Of a DNA stretch of 64,000 bases, positions 36,869 to 49,747 are shown in pieces. Where the stretch lies: positions 309,727 to 373,726 of the forward strand of contig NZ_WTFT01000008.1 in NCBI RefSeq assembly GCF_009861505.1, written 5' to 3'. The position numbers and the translations under genes were made by a program. Under the pieces are notes generated by a model. The model searched no databases, had not been told where the DNA came from, and saw only the letters and a list, made by a program, of their open reading frames with translations. How positions within the stretch are numbered: position 1 is the first letter of the stretch; each line of letters opens with the position of its first letter. The DNA comes from Pseudomonas izuensis. Lineage in GTDB: Bacteria; Pseudomonadota; Gammaproteobacteria; Pseudomonadales; Pseudomonadaceae.

Positions 36869-37003
36869 GGTTTCGGTTTACGAACCAACTACTGTTGCTT
36901 TTTGTGTAACAGTCCTTTCATGAATCCGCTCTTTTTCCCATCGCCCGATATCCCTATCTTTGCCGCCATCAAACAGCACTTGCCAAGCAAGAAGGTTTTA
37001 AAG

Positions 37004-37228
37004 ATGTCCAACAGTATGGGTATTGCCAGCGCTTTCGTTTTGTCCTCTTTGTTCGTAACCCCATTCGCCATGGCTGAAGAGTCGCAGACCTTTGCTGCAC
37101 AAAACGCCGCACGCGTCGCCGCGTACGAACAGCACCAGATCGAGATGACAGCCAAAGCTCAGCAAGCTACCCAGGCCCCGCAAGCCTCGAGCACTCAGGC
37201 CCAGCCACAGGCCGAGAAAGACAGCTGA
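37004..37228 (+). CDS. Small exported protein, Gln/Ala-rich, function unknown
   Basis: The 74 residues have a clear signal peptide (MSNSMGIASAFVLSSLFVTPFAMA, cleaved before EESQ). The mature peptide of about 50 residues is low in complexity (QQATQAPQASSTQAQPQAEK) and probably unfolded. The ATG at 37004 has AAGG eight bases upstream; the frame is open back to 36902 but that would bury the signal peptide. It has its own terminator, which supports a real gene. No family recognised. Confidence 0.65.
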   Translation: MSNSMGIASAFVLSSLFVTPFAMAEESQTFAAQNAARVAAYEQHQIEMTAKAQQATQAPQASSTQAQPQAEKDS

Positions 37229-37297
37229 TACCTGCGCCTCGCTCCAGTTTCCCTCGACACTTTTCATCGGCTCTTCCCTTTGAAAAGTTGTCTTCCA

Positions 37298-37323
37298 AGC
37301 CGCTGCCATCAGCGGCTTTTTTT
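37298..37323 (+). terminator. Rho-independent terminator after the small exported protein
   Basis: Perfect 8-bp stem AGCCGCTG / CAGCGGCT, loop CCAT, then seven T. Confidence 0.92.
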
Positions 37324-37424
37324 CGTTGTGGATTTAAACCCGTCGGCTTTGCCACACCTGCCATAAACATCCCCGACCAGCAAAACAGTGACGTTTCAAG
37401 TTGACCCAAGGAGCTTTACCGCAC

Positions 37425-38744
37425 GTGCGTTTTTCATTTCGATTCACACCGTTGTTCATTGCAATCGCTGCAACGATGGCCACCAGCGCCCAGGCCGCCG
37501 ATGATTCGCCGGCCGCAGGATTCGTCGAAGATTCGAGCCTCCATCTCAACGCCCGCAACTACTACATGAACCGCAATCGCTTGCAGCAGGCCGACGACAA
37601 CATCGAGTGGGGCCAGGGTTTGCTGGGTGTCTTCGAATCGGGTTTCACGGAAGGCGCTGTCGGCTTCGGCATCGATGCCCATGCCATGCTCGGGCTCAAG
37701 CTCGACGGTGGTGGCGGCACGGACAATTCGAGCATCCTGCCGGTGAGCGATGGCAACGGCAAAGCGCCGGGGTCGTTCTCGACCGCCGGTGGCACCCTGA
37801 AAATGCGTGCTTGGGATACCGAATTGAAGGCCGGCGACCTGTTTCTCGCCAATCCGGTGATTGCCGGTGGCGAAACCCGCATGCTGCCTCAGACCTTTCG
37901 TGGGGTCAGCCTCACCAACCACAGCATCGACAGCGTGATGATCGAAGGTGGCCAGGCCAGTTTCACCAAGCCATACAACCAGAGTGGCCATACCCGCATC
38001 GGTACGTCCTACGGCAGCCTGCCCGAGGGCAAGGACAGCCAGCACCTGAACTGGGCCGGCGTAGCCTGGAGCGGCCTGCCGGGACTGACCAGCAGCCTGT
38101 ATGCCGCCGAGCTGAAGGACATCTGGAACCAGTACTACTTCGACCTGGATTACACCTACGCACTCAATGAGCTGATCAGCCTCAACCCGGGCCTGCACTT
38201 CTATCACACGCAGGACACCGGTGATGCACTGCTGGGCAACATCGACAACAACACCTACAGCCTGCACTTCACGGTCGGCGTGGGTCATCACAGTGTCACT
38301 GCCGCTTACCAGCGGGTCAACGGCAACACCCCGTTCGACTACATCAGCCAGGGTGACAGCATCTTCCTCGACAACTCTCAACAATATTCAGACTTCAACG
38401 GCCCGAATGAACGCTCGTGGAAGCTCAAATATGCCTACGACTTTGCCGGACTTGGACTGACGGGCCTGACATCGGCCGTGTCGTATTCACGAGGTGAACT
38501 GGACCTGACCAAAGTTGACCCGGACAGTCCCGGCTATGCCGCGTTCTACAACGCCGACGGCAAACACGCCAGGCATTGGGAGCGTGACATTGACCTGAAA
38601 TACGTGGTCCAGAGCGGTAAAGCCAAGGACCTGGCGCTGCGCCTGCAATGGGCGTCCAACCGTGGCGGCAATGGTTACGGCGCCCTGGATCAGGACACCG
38701 ATGAGTACCGGGTGATCGTCGACTACCCGATCAATGTGTTCTGA
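37425..38744 (+). CDS. OprD-family outer-membrane porin
   Basis: The 439 residues include a signal peptide ((M)[23 protein letters not shown]). The barrel has OprD-family features: [18 protein letters not shown] at the mature N-terminus and FRGVSLTN near residue 165. The C-terminus ends [12 protein letters not shown] with a final Phe. OprD-type channels take up amino acids, small acids or aromatics; the substrate here is unknown. GTG at 37425 is chosen because it starts a normal signal peptide; AGGAG lies 11 bases upstream, a slightly long spacing. Confidence 0.9.
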   Translation: MRFSFRFTPLFIAIAATMATSAQAADDSPAAGFVEDSSLHLNARNYYMNRNRLQQADDNIEWGQGLLGVFESGFTEGAVGFGIDAHAMLGLKLDGGGGTDNSSILPVSDGNGKAPGSFSTAGGTLKMRAWDTELKAGDLFLANPVIAGGETRMLPQTFRGVSLTNHSIDSVMIEGGQASFTKPYNQSGHTRIGTSYGSLPEGKDSQHLNWAGVAWSGLPGLTSSLYAAELKDIWNQYYFDLDYTYALNELISLNPGLHFYHTQDTGDALLGNIDNNTYSLHFTVGVGHHSVTAAYQRVNGNTPFDYISQGDSIFLDNSQQYSDFNGPNERSWKLKYAYDFAGLGLTGLTSAVSYSRGELDLTKVDPDSPGYAAFYNADGKHARHWERDIDLKYVVQSGKAKDLALRLQWASNRGGNGYGALDQDTDEYRVIVDYPINVF

Positions 38745-38756
38745 TCGGCTGCGTAA

Positions 38757-38849
38757 CCTGTAGGAGCCGGCTTGCCGGCGAAGGCGGCGCATCTATAAAC
38801 AGGCGGGTGCCTGATACGCCGCTATCGCCAGCAAGCCGGCTCCTACAGA
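38757..38849. repeat. REPIN (class D)
   Basis: CCTGTAGGAGCCGGCTTGCC ... CAGCAAGCCGGCTCCTACAG between the porin and the GGDEF gene. One arm reads GCCGGC and the other CGCCAGC, so the tip is imperfect. Confidence 0.88.
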
Positions 38850-38938
38850 GATCAGAGGTTTGCTATCGCGGGCCTTTTTCCTGGCTGCTACGGTTATGGG
38901 ACTACGCTTACTCAGTCATTCCCGCAGACTTCAACCCC

Positions 38939-40438
38939 ATGACCGTACGCCGTACTTCCAATGGTTCAGGCAACGCCGGACGGCCCGAGATCCTGGTGAT
39001 CCTCGGCAGCAGCCTGACGGTCATTGCGATCCTCAGCATCGTCACCTTTCTGCTGATCCGCGAACACGCCAACGCCCAGCAGGCCGCCACACGCAGTGCG
39101 ACCACCATCGCGCAATTGATCAACGCCGACGTACTGCGCACCGTGGAGCTCTACGACCTGACTCTGCAAGGCCTGATCGCCGCGGCGCAACGGGATGACC
39201 TGAAGCAGGTTTCCGCGCAAATCCGTCACCTGGTGCTGTTCGACCGCTCCACTACGGCGCGCTACAAGGGCGACATTCTGTTGCTGGACCAGAAGGGTGA
39301 AGTGCTCGCCGACTCGTCATTGATCGAGCCCAAGCCGGGCAACTTCGCTGACCGCGATTATTTCCTCGCCCATGTCCAGAACCGTGACAGCGGCATGTTC
39401 ATCAGCCGCCCGTTCAAACCCCGTTGTGACTGTGCCTACAGTGACGAATGGCAAATCAGTTTCAGCCGGCGCATTTCCTCACCTACCGGTGAGTTCCGGG
39501 GTGTCGCGGTGGCCTCGATGCGCCTAGCGTACTTCGATCAGTTGTTCAACAGCCTGGACATAGGTACTGGCAGTACGCTGGCCATCATCAATGACGACGG
39601 AGTTCTGTTGGCACAGAAGCCGTTTCTGCAAGACAACTCAATTGGCAAAAGCTTCGCCGGCCGGCCCAACGTCGTGCGCATGCTGCGCGAGGGCAGCGGC
39701 AGCTTTGACGGCGTGTCGAGCATCGACCGACAACAACGCCTGTACACCTTCAGCCGGGTCGGCAACCTGCCGCTGACGGTCATCGTTGCCCTTTCCGGCG
39801 ACGAGGTATTCGCCACCTGGCAACGCACGGCCATTGTGATCAGCGGCGCCACCGGAGTCCTGTGCGCCGCGTTGCTCTGGCTGACCTGGTTGCTCTGTCG
39901 CGAACTGCGCCTGCGCCACTGCGCCGAGCAGGAACTGGCGCAACTGGCCGCCACCGATGCCTTGACCGGCGTGGCCAATCGCCGGACGCTCGACCAGACT
40001 CTGCGCCACGAATGGTTTCGGGCGCAACGCTCCGGCAAGCCGATGTCAGTGCTGATGATCGACGCCGATCACTTCAAGGCCTTCAACGATCGCCATGGCC
40101 ACCAGGCCGGCGACGAGGCTCTACGCTCACTGGCCGAGGTCATTGACGCCAATGTCCATCGCCCGACAGACCTGGTGGCCCGCTACGGCGGCGAGGAGTT
40201 TTCGGTGATCCTGGCCGAAACCGACCACGCAGGTGCGCGGCAGATCGCCGAGCGCATCCGCACGCAGGTGGAACAGTTGCCTGTGGTGGCAGGCGATGAA
40301 CAGCCGATGACCGTCAGCATCGGCATCAGCACCTGGACGACAGCGAGCGATATCAGCCTGGAACAGCTGCTGTTTTTGGCGGACAAGGCGTTGTATCAGG
40401 CCAAGGAACGGGGGCGTAATCGGGTGGTTTGTGCCTGA
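38939..40438 (+). CDS. Membrane diguanylate cyclase with extracytoplasmic PDC/Cache sensor
   Basis: The 499 residues have a first helix (VILGSSLTVIAILSIVTFLLI) and a periplasmic PDC/Cache-like domain with FADRDYFLAHVQNRDSGMF. A second helix and a GGDEF domain with the intact active site RYGGEEFSVIL follow. RPTD five residues before GGEEF is the RxxD product-inhibition site, so it should make c-di-GMP and be feedback-controlled. The periplasmic domain holds a Cys-Asp-Cys (KPRCDCAY). c-di-GMP activates Alg44 of the alginate operon in this window, but no direct link is shown. The start is uncertain: the frame is open upstream through a REPIN and the ATG has no clear ribosome site. Confidence 0.85.
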   Translation: MTVRRTSNGSGNAGRPEILVILGSSLTVIAILSIVTFLLIREHANAQQAATRSATTIAQLINADVLRTVELYDLTLQGLIAAAQRDDLKQVSAQIRHLVLFDRSTTARYKGDILLLDQKGEVLADSSLIEPKPGNFADRDYFLAHVQNRDSGMFISRPFKPRCDCAYSDEWQISFSRRISSPTGEFRGVAVASMRLAYFDQLFNSLDIGTGSTLAIINDDGVLLAQKPFLQDNSIGKSFAGRPNVVRMLREGSGSFDGVSSIDRQQRLYTFSRVGNLPLTVIVALSGDEVFATWQRTAIVISGATGVLCAALLWLTWLLCRELRLRHCAEQELAQLAATDALTGVANRRTLDQTLRHEWFRAQRSGKPMSVLMIDADHFKAFNDRHGHQAGDEALRSLAEVIDANVHRPTDLVARYGGEEFSVILAETDHAGARQIAERIRTQVEQLPVVAGDEQPMTVSIGISTWTTASDISLEQLLFLADKALYQAKERGRNRVVCA

Positions 40439-40454
40439 AATTTTCGGTGGCCCG

Positions 40455-40523
40455 ACCGGCCTCATCGCGGGCAAGCCTTGCTCCCACAGTGTAGGAGCAA
40501 GGCTTGCCCGCGATGAGGCCGGT
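40455..40523. repeat. Extended REPIN (class A): 30-bp perfect inverted repeat between convergent genes
   Basis: The arms at 40455-40484 and 40494-40523 are exact reverse complements with a 9-nt spacer, between the GGDEF gene (+) and lpxC (-). It may end the GGDEF transcript. Confidence 0.92.
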
Positions 40524-40548
40524 GCAGACACCACAAAATCCAGGGCAT

Positions 40549-40576
40549 AAAAAAAGGCCACCCGAAGGTAGCCTTT
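40549..40576 (-). terminator. Rho-independent terminator of the dcw/lpxC transcript
   Basis: On the - strand AAAGGCTACC-TTCG-GGTGGCCTTT is a 10-bp stem with one G-U pair and a very stable UUCG tetraloop, followed by a T-run. It starts 22 bp after the lpxC stop. Confidence 0.93.
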
Positions 40577-40598
40577 AAAAACTAGAGAGGTTTTTTAC

Positions 40599-41546
<948 letters not shown>

Positions 41547-41622
41547 TCAACAAAGGCTGGCGATGATAGCAGACCACGCCTTTGCTGAACACCAATCACC
41601 TTCATAGCCCTGATACATTTCA

Positions 41623-42816
41623 TCAATCGGCCTGACGACGCAGGAAAGCCGGGATGTCCAGATAATCCAGATCATCCTGTGGATTCATCTTCGCGGCAGT
41701 CGCAGCACCGGCCTGAGCCTGGTTGCGCATGACGGTCGGACGGTCCAGGTCACGGTAGTTCACTGCTGGAGCTTCCTGACGAACAGGGGCTTGTTGTTGT
41801 GGCTGGGAAGCCATCGACGTGTGAACGGTATTGTCGATAACCTTCACAGGCTTCTCGATTTTAGCGCCCAGACCGGTCGCAACGACAGTCACGTGCAGCT
41901 CATCGCGCATGTCCGGATCGATAACGGTACCGACCTTGACCATGGCGTGCTCGGAAGCGAAGGCTTCGATGATGCTACCCACGTCGGAGTACTCACCCAG
42001 GGACAGGTCAGGACCGGCGGTGATGTTCACCAGGATGCCGCGTGCACCTTGCAGGTTCACGTCTTCGAGCAACGGGTTGCGGATGGCCGCTTCAGTCGCT
42101 TCACGTGCACGGTTCGGACCGCTGGCGCAGCCAGTGCCCATCATCGCCATGCCCATTTCGCTCATCACGGTACGTACGTCGGCGAAGTCGACGTTGATCA
42201 TGCCCGGACGCTTGATGATGTCGGAGATACCGCGAACGGCACCGGCCAGTACATCGTCAGCCTTGGCGAAAGCCGACAGCAGGCTGGCGTCCTTACCGAG
42301 GATGGTCAGCAGCTTCTCGTTGGGAATGGTGATCAACGAGTCGACGCTTTCCGACAGCAGGCGGATGCCTTCGTCAGCCAGCTGCATACGCTTGCGGCCT
42401 TCGAACGGGAACGGACGGGTCACCACCGCAACGGTGAGGATCCCCATTTCCTTGGCCACTTCGGCAATGATCGGCGCAGCACCGGTACCGGTACCACCGC
42501 CCATGCCAGTGGTGATGAACACCATGTTGGTGCCCTGCAGGACTTCGGCGATGCGCTCACGATCTTCGAGAGCGGCCTGACGACCTACTTCAGGGTTTGC
42601 ACCGGCACCCAGACCCTTGGTCACGCTGGTACCCAGTTGCAGGATGGTCCGCGCGCTGATGCTTTTCAGCGCCTGGGCATCAGTGTTGGCGCAGATGAAT
42701 TCAACGCCTTCAATGTTGCTCTTGACCATGTGATTCACGGCGTTGCCGCCGCCACCGCCAACACCGATAACTTTAATAACCGGGCTTGCGGGGATGTTGT
42801 CTACGAGTTCGAACAT
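41623..42816 (-). CDS. ftsZ: Cell division protein FtsZ
   Basis: FtsZ is the tubulin-like GTPase that forms the division ring. The 397 residues have VIGVGGGGGNAVNHM near residue 16 and the tubulin signature GMGGGTGTGAAP near residue 104. After a variable linker comes the C-terminal peptide LDYLDIPAFLRRQAD, which binds FtsA and other partners. The ATG follows AAAGGAGAGGG. The 78-bp gap after ftsA probably carries additional promoter activity, but I cannot point to a clear one. Confidence 0.98.
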   Translation of the reverse strand: MFELVDNIPASPVIKVIGVGGGGGNAVNHMVKSNIEGVEFICANTDAQALKSISARTILQLGTSVTKGLGAGANPEVGRQAALEDRERIAEVLQGTNMVFITTGMGGGTGTGAAPIIAEVAKEMGILTVAVVTRPFPFEGRKRMQLADEGIRLLSESVDSLITIPNEKLLTILGKDASLLSAFAKADDVLAGAVRGISDIIKRPGMINVDFADVRTVMSEMGMAMMGTGCASGPNRAREATEAAIRNPLLEDVNLQGARGILVNITAGPDLSLGEYSDVGSIIEAFASEHAMVKVGTVIDPDMRDELHVTVVATGLGAKIEKPVKVIDNTVHTSMASQPQQQAPVRQEAPAVNYRDLDRPTVMRNQAQAGAATAAKMNPQDDLDYLDIPAFLRRQAD

Positions 42817-42894
42817 TTTCCCTCTCCTTTACGTTCTCTAGTTTTTTCGCCTACTGCCTGTATCTACAACGGTGTAGCGGTGCTGCGGTGAATC

Positions 42895-44154
42895 TTAGAA
42901 ATTGCCCTGGACCCAGCTCTTGATGCGATCGAGCAAGGCGCCTTTCGGTTCTTCGTTGCTGTAGCTGTCGCGACTGCCGATACCCGAGAACGAAATGCCG
43001 TCGGATTGTTTCTGCAGGCCGTACATCAACAGGCCGACACCGGTGGAATAAATCGGGTTGCGGACCACGTCATCCAGGCCTCGCACGCCATGAGGCACGC
43101 CCAGGCGCACCGGCATGTGGAAGATTTCCTCGGCCAGTTCGGTAGCGCCTTCCATCTTCGACGTACCGCCGGTCAGCACGATGCCGGCCGGGATCAGGTC
43201 TTCGTAGCCACTGCGACGCAGCTCGGCCTGGATCAGGGTGAACAGCTCGTCGTAACGCGGCTCGACCACTTCGGCCAGGGCCTGACGGGACAGTTCGCGC
43301 GGTGGACGGTCGCCAACGCTCGGCACCTTGATGGTCTCACCGGCACCGGCCAATTTGGCCAGGGCACAGGCGTAGCGGATCTTGATTTCTTCGGCGTACT
43401 GGGTCGGGGTGCGCAACGCCATGGCGATGTCGTTGGTCACCTGATCGCCCGCAATCGGGATCACCGCGGTATGACGGATCGCGCCTTCGGTGAAGATCGC
43501 GATGTCAGTGGTGCCACCACCGATGTCCACCAGGCACACGCCCAGCTCTTTCTCGTCATCGGTCAGCACCGAGTACGCCGACGCCAGCTGCTCGAGAATG
43601 ATGTCGTCGATTTCCAGGCCGCAGCGACGCACGCATTTTTCAATGTTCTGTGCGGCATTGACGGCGCAGGTGACGACGTGAACCTTGGCTTCCAGTCGCA
43701 CGCCGGACATGCCCAGTGGCTCACGGACGCCTTCCTGGTTATCGATCACGTAATCCTGCGGCAGGGTGTGCAGCACGCGCTGGTCGGCCGGGATTGCCAC
43801 GGCCTGGGCGGCGTCGAGCACACGCTCGAGGTCGGCGGAGCTGACTTCGCGATCACGAATGGCCACGATGCCGTGGGAGTTCAGGCTACGAATATGATTG
43901 CCGGCCACGCCAACGAACGCCGAGTGGATGCGGCAACCGGCCATCAGCTGAGCCTCTTCGATGGCGCGCTGGATCGACTGCACGGTGGACTCGATGTTCA
44001 CCACCACGCCTTTCTTCAGGCCGCGGGACGGATGGGTACCGATCCCGACGATTTCCAGCGTGCCGTCGCCCGACACCTCGCCTACCAGCGCCACCACCTT
44101 GGAGGTGCCGATATCGAGACCGACGATCATTTTGCCGCTTTGAACGTTTGCCAT
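42895..44154 (-). CDS. ftsA: Cell division protein FtsA
   Basis: FtsA is an actin-like ATPase that tethers FtsZ to the membrane. The 419 residues start with VGLDIGTSKVVALVGE and contain the phosphate-binding CLVDIGGGTTDIAIF near residue 206. They end in a basic amphipathic helix (LLDRIKSWVQGNF) that binds the membrane. It follows ftsQ by 14 bp. Confidence 0.97.
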   Translation of the reverse strand: MANVQSGKMIVGLDIGTSKVVALVGEVSGDGTLEIVGIGTHPSRGLKKGVVVNIESTVQSIQRAIEEAQLMAGCRIHSAFVGVAGNHIRSLNSHGIVAIRDREVSSADLERVLDAAQAVAIPADQRVLHTLPQDYVIDNQEGVREPLGMSGVRLEAKVHVVTCAVNAAQNIEKCVRRCGLEIDDIILEQLASAYSVLTDDEKELGVCLVDIGGGTTDIAIFTEGAIRHTAVIPIAGDQVTNDIAMALRTPTQYAEEIKIRYACALAKLAGAGETIKVPSVGDRPPRELSRQALAEVVEPRYDELFTLIQAELRRSGYEDLIPAGIVLTGGTSKMEGATELAEEIFHMPVRLGVPHGVRGLDDVVRNPIYSTGVGLLMYGLQKQSDGISFSGIGSRDSYSNEEPKGALLDRIKSWVQGNF

Positions 44155-44168
44155 GGGTCCTGCCTCTC

Positions 44169-45035
44169 TTAATTCTTCGCGACAGCGGGTTGGGCTGTCG
44201 TAGGCGCTACAGGTTCGCGCCAGCCAACGGCCAGGCCGTTGGCATAACGCAGATCGATGCGCGCAATGTTCGTAATCTGTTCTTTAAGCGTCTTGTCATA
44301 GATGGCAATGAAACGGCGCATCTTTTCCACCAGGTTGCCGCGTCCCAGCAGCAGTTCTATTCCAGGGCCCGCACTGCCGGGGCCAGTGGTCAGGAACCAA
44401 CTGCCTCGTTCACGCAACTCCAGGCGTGCAATCGAGAAACCCAGGGGCCTGAGCATCTGGCTCAGCACCTGGTATTGCTGCATCACTTGCTGTTGGGCCC
44501 GCTGTGGGCCGAACAGCTGCGGCAGGTGTTCATAATTCGCCAGCTCACGCGGCGTGAACGCCTGTCCCTGGTTGTTCAACAGCGATTCGTCGCCCCAGCG
44601 AGCCACCGGCAGTTGTTCTTCCAGGCGGATCACCACTTGATCCGGCCACACCCGCCGTACCTCGGCATGGGCAATCCATGGCATCTGTTCCAGTTCGGTG
44701 CGCATGCTCGCCAGGTCGATGGTGAAGAAGCTCGACGCCACATAAGGGGCGATTCGCTGCTGCACTGCCTGCTGGCTGATGTAGCTCAAGTCACCCTGCA
44801 CATTGATCCTGGTGATCGGTCGGTCGGCGTACGGCAGCAAACGCTGTGCGCCTTCGTAAGTACCGAATCCCAATGCGACCAACAGCACCGGCCAGAACAG
44901 ACTTTTCAGAAAGCCGAAATTGGCTTTCGGCAGGCGCGCAGACATCGGCTCTTTGGCCACCATTCGGCTGGCACCCCGCGGCACCGGCTTGCGGCCGGGT
45001 GCGGGGGGCTGATGTCTCAACTGTGCGCCTTGCAT
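44169..45035 (-). CDS. ftsQ: Cell division protein FtsQ
   Basis: FtsQ is a bitopic division protein that recruits FtsB/FtsL. The 288 residues have a basic cytosolic tail ([15 protein letters not shown]), one helix ([21 protein letters not shown]) and a periplasmic POTRA domain ([19 protein letters not shown]) plus a beta domain. The ATG at 45035 has GAGG eight bases upstream and lies just inside the ddlB end. The longer open frame upstream is coding for ddlB in another frame. Confidence 0.95.
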   Translation of the reverse strand: MQGAQLRHQPPAPGRKPVPRGASRMVAKEPMSARLPKANFGFLKSLFWPVLLVALGFGTYEGAQRLLPYADRPITRINVQGDLSYISQQAVQQRIAPYVASSFFTIDLASMRTELEQMPWIAHAEVRRVWPDQVVIRLEEQLPVARWGDESLLNNQGQAFTPRELANYEHLPQLFGPQRAQQQVMQQYQVLSQMLRPLGFSIARLELRERGSWFLTTGPGSAGPGIELLLGRGNLVEKMRRFIAIYDKTLKEQITNIARIDLRYANGLAVGWREPVAPTTAQPAVAKN

Positions 45036-45039
45036 GGTC

Positions 45040-47469
<2,430 letters not shown>

Positions 47470-47477
<8 letters not shown>

Positions 47478-48540
47478 GGGCCACCTCCAGGCAGGTATCG
47501 ACCACATTTCGGGTGGCATCGGGTTTGGCCAGGCGGCGGGCCGCAGTGGCCATATCATTGAGTCGTTGCGGTTGCATCAGGACCTCTGTCAGGCGAGCGG
47601 CAAGATCCGCTGCGCCAGTCGTTCTTTGCGGCATCAGGAAGGCAGCGCCTTCGCGGGCCAAATAATCGGCGTTGCGGGTCTGGTGATCGTCGATCGCGTG
47701 GGGCAAGGGCACCAGCATCGAGGGCAGACCGGCGGCAGCCAGTTCACTGATGGTCAGCGCACCGGCGCGACACACCACCAGGTCGGCCCAGCCATAAGCT
47801 TGGGCCATGTCTTTGATAAAGGGCTGCACTTGCGCCTCGACGCCAGCCGCGCGATAGCGCTCCGCAGTCACTTCATCGTGGTTTTTGCCGGCCTGATGGA
47901 ATACCTCCGGACGCAAGTCGACGGCGACTTGCGACAGGGCGTCAGGCAGCAACTTGTTCAACGGCTCTGCCCCCAGGCTTCCGCCCAGGATCAGCAAACG
48001 TGCCTTGCGACCGCCCAGGGCAGGTCGCGGTGTTTCGAGGAACAGCTCGGTGCGCACCGGATTACCGGTGGTCCGTCGGCTGCTCGACAGGGTAAAGGTG
48101 TCGGGGAACGCTTCACAGACTCGGGCGGCCAACGGCACCAGCAGCCGATTGGCGGTACCGGCCACGGCGTTCTGCTCATGAACGATCACCGGCACGCCGG
48201 CCAGTTTCGCGGCGACTCCGCCAGGACCGGTCACAAAACCACCGAAACCAACGACACAGACCGGCCGCAACCGACGAATGATCGCCCGCGCCTGCCAGAC
48301 CGACTTGAGAACCATGAACGGCGCCTTGAGCAAGGACAGTTTTCCCTTGCCCCGCACACCGCTGGCGTTGATCCGGTGCAACTCGATACCGGCTGCCGGA
48401 ACCAGGTCGTTCTCGATGCCGCGCGGCGTGCCGAGCCAGTGCACCGTATAACCGCGGGACTGGAACTCGCGGGCACAGGACAATGCCGGGAACACGTGGC
48501 CACCGGTGCCGCCGGCCATGATCAATACGTTAGCGCCCAT
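47470..48540 (-). CDS. murG: UDP-GlcNAc:lipid I transferase MurG
   Basis: MurG adds GlcNAc to lipid I, giving lipid II, on the inner face of the membrane. The 356-residue GT-B protein has [14 protein letters not shown] near residue 7, a second glycine-rich loop [12 protein letters not shown] near residue 185, and the donor-site [17 protein letters not shown] near residue 258. The ATG at 48540 overlaps the ftsW end by 11 bp. Confidence 0.97.
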
Positions 48541-49747
48541 GGTTCGGCTCCTCGGCGAAGTCGCTCTCATGGAACTCCATCTCTTCACTGCCCAAATGAG
48601 TTCGACTCTCCCACTCGATGCGCAGCAGCAAACCGAGACAGGCACAGCAGATCACCAACGAACTGCCGCCATAACTGAGGAACGGCAGGGTCAGGCCCTT
48701 GGTGGGCAGCAGGCCGACGTTCACCCCGATGTTGATCAAGAATTGACCAATCCACAGGAACGACAGGCCGTACGCCACGTAGGCGGCAAAAAACTGCTTG
48801 GCCTTCTCGGCCCACAATCCGATGTACATGCCACGAATACAAACAAAGACGAACAACGCGACCGTGCACAAAGAACCCACGGCCCCCAGTTCTTCGGCCA
48901 GGACCGAGAACACGAAGTCGGTGTGGGCTTCCGGCAGGTAGAACTGTTTCTGCACGCTGTTGCCCAGGCCAACGCCCAGCCATTCGCCACGACCGAATGC
49001 GATCAATGCCTGAGACAACTGATAGCCGGCGCCGAACTGGTCGGCCCATGGATCGGCAAAGTTGGTCAGACGCGCCATCCGATACGGCTGCATTTGAATC
49101 AGCAACACCACCGCCGCAACCGCCAGCACAACCATCAAGGAAAAACGGAACAGCCCGACCCCGCCGAGGAACAGCATCGCCGCGGCAGCGCCCATCATCA
49201 CAACGGTGGCACCGAAGTCCGGCTCCATCAGCAGCAGGCCCGCCATCGGCAGCAGAACGATGAACGGCTTGAAGAAGCCCATCCAGCTTTCCCGCACTTC
49301 CTTCTGGCGACGCACCAGATAACCGGCGAGGTAGATCACCACGAACACCTTGGCGATCTCGGACGGCTGCACGTTGAAGAAGCTGAAACCGATCCAGCGC
49401 ATCGAACCGTTCACTTCACGGCCGATCCCCGGGACGATCACCATCACCAGCAAACCGAAGGCACCGATCAGCATCAGCCAGCCCAGGCGTTGCCAGGTGG
49501 CGATCGGAATCATCATGGTGACAACGCAGGCACCCAGGCCCAGCACCACATAAATAAGGTGGCGAATCATGTAATACAGCGGGCTGCCCGACTGTGCCGC
49601 CGCCACTTCGGTGGAGGCCGATGCAATCATGATCAGCCCCAGGCCCAGCAGCGCCAGGCAACCGGCGAGCATCGGGAAGTCGAGGTCGATGCCGCGCCCG
49701 GTGATGAGTGGCGACGGGAATGGCTTGATAATGCCTTTGAGGCTCAT
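48530..49747 (-). CDS. ftsW: Septal peptidoglycan glycosyltransferase FtsW (SEDS family)
   Basis: FtsW polymerises lipid II at the septum together with FtsI. The 405 residues are almost all membrane helices and include the SEDS-type segments PSEIAKVFVVIYLA and the C-terminal SYGGSSLVICCACLGLLLRI. Its ATG overlaps the murD stop by ATGA. All partners (ftsI, ftsL, ftsQ) lie in the same cluster. Confidence 0.96.
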   Translation of the reverse strand: MSLKGIIKPFPSPLITGRGIDLDFPMLAGCLALLGLGLIMIASASTEVAAAQSGSPLYYMIRHLIYVVLGLGACVVTMMIPIATWQRLGWLMLIGAFGLLVMVIVPGIGREVNGSMRWIGFSFFNVQPSEIAKVFVVIYLAGYLVRRQKEVRESWMGFFKPFIVLLPMAGLLLMEPDFGATVVMMGAAAAMLFLGGVGLFRFSLMVVLAVAAVVLLIQMQPYRMARLTNFADPWADQFGAGYQLSQALIAFGRGEWLGVGLGNSVQKQFYLPEAHTDFVFSVLAEELGAVGSLCTVALFVFVCIRGMYIGLWAEKAKQFFAAYVAYGLSFLWIGQFLINIGVNVGLLPTKGLTLPFLSYGGSSLVICCACLGLLLRIEWESRTHLGSEEMEFHESDFAEEPNHGR

